Source: Sperchopsis tessellata
Taxonomy: Eukaryota; Arthropoda; Insecta; Coleoptera; Hydrophilidae
Reading direction: 5' to 3'
Length of the DNA stretch: 49,685 nucleotides
Assembly (NCBI GenBank): GCA_033557685.1
Contig: JAWQRN010000026.1
Coordinates: 1 to 49,685, forward strand
The notes beneath the pieces are model-generated. The model ran no database searches. It was given only the letters and a program-made list of their open reading frames with translations, and was not told the DNA's origin. The position numbers and the translations under genes are program-made. Below are positions 45,571 through 49,685 of this stretch, one piece after another. Each line of letters starts with the position of its first letter. Position 1 is the stretch's first letter.

Positions 45571-45804
45571 TTGACCCACTCACAGATTCTATGACCCCTG
45601 TGAGAGACCCATAAAAACCCTCCATCTGTCTAATCAAATACTTTGAACTAAAATGTTTGGATTCATATCTTAAACACAAACATTTTTTAACTAGTTTTGT
45701 AACCAACATAAACCAACTTTTCTAACACTATATGCATCCAGTTTATTTAACAATGTTTTAAGAAATATCCAATCAAACGATTTAATGAAATTAAACTATT
45801 AAAA

Positions 45805-46140
45805 GACTTCATCAGTAGCAGCAATACAACCCATAGTTAGCCTTGGGTTCCCTCAACAAATTCCACCAAACATTCCTGTCCGTCACTAGGCCCCTCCACA
45901 TCCACACACCCAAAGCTCTCAAGTCCTCAACATCATTAATATATCTTTTCCATTGTTTTCCAGCCACTCTTCTTCCTACTAGAGTCCCCTGTACACTTTT
46001 TTTGTTGTGTTTCCCTCCGCATTTCTTTCCAGATGCCCAATCCAATGAAACAACTTAGTTTTACTCACACTGGATAGCACATTCAGGTCATATAACTCAA
46101 AGTTATTTCTCCTACGCCACTAGATATCCTCCTGAATGCC
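45805..46140 (-). mobile_element. LINE 3' end, C-terminal fragment
   Basis: The minus-strand frame reads GKQWKRYINDVEDLRALGVW, then MWRGLVTDRNVWWNLLREPK and ANYGLYCCY, the exact plan of the C-terminal end of endonuclease/RT LINEs. Upstream pieces WRRRNNFELYDLN and KLFHWIGHLERN lie near 46110-46020. The 3' UTR probably continues to about 45660, with a minus-strand AATAAA near 45746. Older parts of the element are absent, as expected for 5'-truncated LINE copies. Confidence 0.8.
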
Positions 46141-46614
46141 TCCACCATATATCAAAATGGTTGTATTTTCTAATGTAATTATGTGCATATTCTTTCACCT
46201 TTGTAAATGTATAATGTACTAGTTTTATTGGTTAATAAAAAATCCCTCTTCAATAACGTTATACACTGGATGGATGAATACTTCAATTGGAAAATGATCA
46301 ATCAAAATTGATAATGTTAATTTTAAAGTACAACCTTAAAAGAACAACCTACCCAAAAAATTAGGGTTCTTTAAAATAAATACCCAATGATCAGTGTTGG
46401 CATTCAAATAAGTTGTTGACTGGTTCAACTTTATTACAAGTCAGGAAAAAATGTAAGACAAATTTTATTTTTTTAGTTTTTTTAAAAACATAATTTAATT
46501 AATTTCATTTTAAATATTTTACTACTAGTTTTACTTTAAGTAACTTCAAATAGTAAATTGCAACAGTGTTGCATGGGCTTTCTTGTACAAAACAGCCACT
46601 AGATGCTTTACTTA
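46141..46614. other. AT-rich intron DNA, nothing recognised
   Basis: No motif or repeat end seen between the LINE fragment and foldback copy 2. Confidence 0.45.
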
Positions 46615-47349
46615 CAAGGGGAGTGCACGATGTGCCCCTCACCGATTCAAACGAGGATTGTTTTATGTGTAGTACCTATTTAAAAACAAGTTCTGTTAAA
46701 GCGAGAGAATGCGCTTCTCAAGCATTTGTCTGAAAAAAAATGTTGAAGATTTGCCAGCATTTCTTAAGACGTTGGCTCGATTGGCAGCGTTCTTCTTTTG
46801 TAATCGCGAGATCGCAGGATCGAATCTCGCCGTGTGTAACTATTTATTTTTCTTTGGAACATTTTATAAATAAATATTACAGTCTTTTTAACGATTGACA
46901 TTTATTTTATTAGTAGTAATATATTTCTCGTATAATATTAAACATTTCCTTATATTATATTTTTGACAGAAAGCATTCGAATTTTCTTTGAATATATGGA
47001 ACAAAATGTTAAAAATTAAATGTCAATCATTAAAAAAACTGTAATATTTATTTATTAATGTTATAAAATGTCCCTAAGAACAAAACAAAATAAATTATAC
47101 TAAAATAAAAGAAAAAAAATAGTTACACACGGCGAGATTCGATTCAGCGATCTCGCTACCAACCAAGCCACCAAAGCGCTTCACTAATATTTCCTCGCAA
47201 CATCTTAAGAAATGCTGGAAAATCTTTTTTTCAGATGAATGCTTGAGAAGCGCGTTCTCTCGCATTAACAGATCTTGTTTCTAATTAGGTACTACACATA
47301 CAAAAATCCTCGTTTGAATCGGTGAGGGGCACGTCGTGCACTCCGCTTG
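46615..47349. mobile_element. Foldback element copy 2, full palindrome with two tRNA-like arms
   Basis: A 735-bp palindrome related to copy 1. The ends are CAAGGGGAGTGCACG and, inverted, CAAGCGGAGTGCACG. TTA flanks both sides (46612-46614 and 47350-47352). The left tRNA-like segment (46770-46838) reads TTGGCTCGATTGGCAGCG, TTTTGTAATCGCGAGATC and GGATCGAATCTCGCCGTGTG. The right arm holds an inverted copy (about 47126-47185: CACACGGCGAGATTCGATTC, CAACCAAGCCACC). The two arms could pair over about 300 bp, leaving a non-palindromic AT-rich centre around 46910-46995. Copy 1 shares that centre but has lost most of the inner right arm. There is no open frame. Confidence 0.87.
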
Positions 47350-47352
47350 TTA

Positions 47353-47795
47353 GATTTCATATTTCAGTGATATATTAGTAGTAATTATCAATAGATTGCA
47401 AGCCTTAATTGCAGTAAAACAGATAGTTATACATCAAATTTTGTACAGTTAGATACAGATAAAACCATTTGTTTATTTGCATAAAAATTTAATAAAACTC
47501 TTATATTCTATACATTTTAAAACAGAAAAAACTTCGCAAATTCATGTCTGATTTGATAATAATAATTTTATATTATTCTTTACACTTGCAATGAAAATTT
47601 GCCGAAATTATGAATTGCAATTGTTTTAAATAAATTTATTTCAAAATGGTATTGGAGTAAGAGCCGATTGGCGAACTCACAGACTTTTAACATTCCTACC
47701 ACTGCCTAACTTCATAATGCCAAACTATGCTTAGGACCCTTTTAGATAGAACAATGTGGTGTAAGTGCTTTATTTCTATTATTAATAAGACTCAC
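47353..47795. other. Intron DNA before a CNK donor site
   Basis: AT-rich; nothing recognised other than the CNK donor GTGAGT at 47795-47790 (minus strand). Confidence 0.5.
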
Positions 47796-47985
47796 CTGTT
47801 CCATGGCACGTAAAGATGGTCTTATGCTAATGGGGCTGGCTCCTGCAAAGGTGTTTCGCCTCTTTAAACCAGGTCTATGGGATTTCATGTAATGCCTTTC
47901 CCCTGCATCTAGAGGGCTATCTGGTGGTTCACTATCACTTTCACTGCTTGTCTCTGTTTCTAGTTCTTGATGAGTAGCAGGCTCT
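47796..47985 (-). CDS. cnk: CNK, exon after the PDZ exon
   Basis: The acceptor is TTTTACAG before 47985 and the donor GAACAG|GTGAGT. The exon is 190 nt: one base completes an Arg codon, followed by 63 codons. It reads EPATHQELETETSSESDSEP, then KSHRPGLKRRNTFAGASPIS and RPSLRAMEQ, which joins FQFWKQ of the large exon. An acidic Ser-rich start is followed by an RRNTF sequence that would suit a basophilic Ser/Thr kinase. It then opens the 18.2 kb intron that contains the TAF5L-like gene. Confidence 0.92.
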
Positions 47986-48637
47986 CTGTAAAATAAAATA
48001 TTTTTCAATAAATCGTAAAATTTTCAATATCACAAGAAAAAAACTGCACCAAATAAGTACCTAATTGTTTATTTCAATCATTCTTCATTGAACCAATAGA
48101 ACAATATAACATAATCTGATAGTTTTCATTTTTCCAATAAATGGTATCTGCGACATTGCATAGTCTCTTTCATCTATGTTTTCACATCAAAGGAGAAAGG
48201 GCTTACAGAAGGGAATTTTTAAATATTAGTTTTCAAATTATTTTAAAAATACAGACTATAACTTTTATTTTGAAGTAGTATTTATAAATTATGACTCTTG
48301 TATCCATATACATGTTTAGTTTAGTTGATTGATTTCAAGTTAAGACTTGAGGATTGAGCATTCATATCTTATCTATTTCATATGCATAAGTTTTGCATTA
48401 TCACACGTCCATAGCAAAAATTTACAGTAAATCTATAAGTTCAGTAGCTCCATATGGAAGGTGGCCTCAATACTAAAATTCATTCAAAATGATAGATTTA
48501 TACAAAGATTGGCATGTTATTATGTAATAAATGCAAATACTGAAATTGATAAATTTTAAATCCTATTATACTAAAAAAATTATACATGTTACGAATGCAC
48601 CAAAGACTTTCAAAAACAACTATTGTAACGAACTTAC
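47986..48637. other. CNK intron between the PDZ exon and the next exon
   Basis: 652 bp, AT-rich, with consensus GTAAGT donor and TTACAG acceptor on the minus strand; no element recognised. Confidence 0.6.
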
Positions 48638-49071
48638 CTAGGTGCAGGAATTTGTGGCAAGTCAGATATAGTTAGTAAACCAGGGGATGGCAAATTTTCG
48701 TTCCATCTGGAGTATGGAGTTTGGCGTTTTTTACTAGGTAAACGGTATGGCTTCATGTATATCTGTCCGTAAACTTTCGTATGGCGAGGTCGTTTCTTCA
48801 AAGTAAGCACTATTTCTGGCGGTGATTCTTGAAGTAGCAGTTCTACTTTTTTACGTTGCCACCCAACTACTGTCTGATAATTTACTTGCACTATCTCATC
48901 GCCTTCCTCAATCTTACTCGCAGTGTGTGCTGGTGAGCCGTACTTTATCTCTGCTATCTGATGTATTGGCTGATAAGTAGGAAGAATGAAGAAGCCTAGT
49001 TCTTGCTCTTTCTTCCTAAGTGTAGTCAGGTCTAAAGAAGCTGGTTGTAATATCATGGGATCAGAAATTTC
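48638..49071 (-). CDS. cnk: Connector enhancer of KSR (CNK), PDZ exon, 5' end of visible gene
   Basis: CNK is a scaffold that links RAS signalling to RAF/KSR at the plasma membrane. This 434-nt exon begins after TTTATTTCAG at 49072 (EISDPMILQPASLDLTTLRK). It encodes a PDZ domain at residues about 25-98 of the visible part: a carboxylate-binding loop ELGFFILP, IAEIKYGSPAHTASKIEEGD, then EIVQVNYQTVVGWQRKKVEL and IVLTLKKRP. GDEIVQVNxQTVVGWQ is distinctive of CNK. The exon ends CCTAG|GTAAGT, two bases into an Arg codon, which matches the next exon. The Met at 49203 lies in intron sequence and is not used. The SAM and CRIC domains should be encoded to the right of the window, so the gene is cut by the edge. 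Confidence 0.95.
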
Positions 49072-49685
49072 CTGAAATAAAATTAAGATAGCATCAGTAA
49101 GAAAGTACGCAATTTTCTTACTGATGCTATTTGAGGAGTCTTGAAATAAAAAATTTGCGACATTTGGTTGCCCATTATAAGAGACACAATTCAATTTTGT
49201 CACTTTTTATTAAAAGAGCTAGATTTTGACATTCCTTGTAAAATACCCTAATTTTGAAATTATGAAATATTGCATTATATTGATATTTGGCATTTTATAA
49301 ATTTCTAATTACTTTAAAATGTTTAAATAATATTGAATTTGGTTAAATTTTTGTATTACTTATTTATTTTTTTTCGCCTATTTGAACTGATCAACAAAAT
49401 TGTTACAAAAATTCAACCACTCATGGTATTACTACTGATAAACTTAGCAACTGAACATCCAAAAGCCCTCCTCTTCACCCTATGGTTTTTCTCTGAATAT
49501 GACAGGCAGCTTCAGCCCACCAAATTGCATAAATAATGGTTTACCATTGCATATTGGGGTTATCACCTCTATAATCTAATGCCTTTATGTATCAGTAAGA
49601 TTTTCTTTGTACATATTGAGTTATTTTACACATTTTTTACATTATATATGTATATGTACGTATGTATATATATATATATATATAT
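49072..49685. other. CNK intron up to the window edge
   Basis: AT-rich intron with no further exon recognised. A GTATAT/TA microsatellite runs from about 49642 to the end. Confidence 0.6.

Noticed and set aside
49072..49203. Start of the PDZ protein at the Met at 49203
   Set aside because: The residues before EISDP do not look like CNK, and a consensus acceptor TTTATTTCAG lies exactly at 49081-49072; the sequence to its right is intron.

Overview
The window is animal nuclear DNA, most likely from an insect. It is AT-rich and has spliced genes, consensus GT/AG introns and long introns filled with mariner, pogo, LINE, Penelope and foldback debris. The species cannot be named from the sequence. 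No bacterial-style gene, operon or CRISPR array was seen.

Two protein-coding genes are well supported. The first is on the minus strand and spans nearly the whole right half. It is the 3' part of a connector enhancer of KSR (CNK) gene. I placed six coding exons: 49071-48638, 47985-47796, 29608-28069, 24729-24515, 24416-22782 and 22172-21960. All five junctions join in phase, giving 1408 residues plus a stop: a PDZ domain, serine- and proline-rich linkers, a PH domain, and a long Ser/Lys-rich tail. The SAM and CRIC exons must lie beyond the right edge. The second gene lies inside the 18.2 kb CNK intron on the opposite strand. It is an intronless 585-codon WD-repeat gene of the TAF5/TAF5L family (42772-44529), closest to TAF5L (Wda), the SAGA subunit. 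The two proteins work in different compartments: a RAS-RAF-MAPK scaffold at the membrane and a chromatin coactivator in the nucleus.

Left part (1-21.9 kb): no host gene was recognised. The order is a mariner fragment fused to an endonuclease/RT LINE (minus), a second copy of that LINE head-to-head (plus), a Jockey-like RT scrap, a tRNA-derived SINE with a perfect 16-bp target duplication, a decayed mariner, two short TIR elements, a Penelope 3' end, a hAT-type zinc-finger remnant, and a decayed pogo/jerky-like DDE transposase. Large stretches between them hold nothing I can identify.

Right part (22-49.7 kb): the CNK introns hold a Penelope GIY-YIG fragment, several LINE fragments, a near-identical duplication family (A at 26960-27970; B-A'-B' at 32045-34602), a mariner-type element with both TIRs and TA flanks, a THAP-like zinc-finger scrap broken by a TA microsatellite, and a GC-richer unclassified repeat. 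They also hold two copies of a palindromic (foldback) element whose arms carry a tRNA-Thr-like sequence with recognisable Pol III A and B boxes. That element is the most unusual thing in the window. All calls were made by eye, without database searches.
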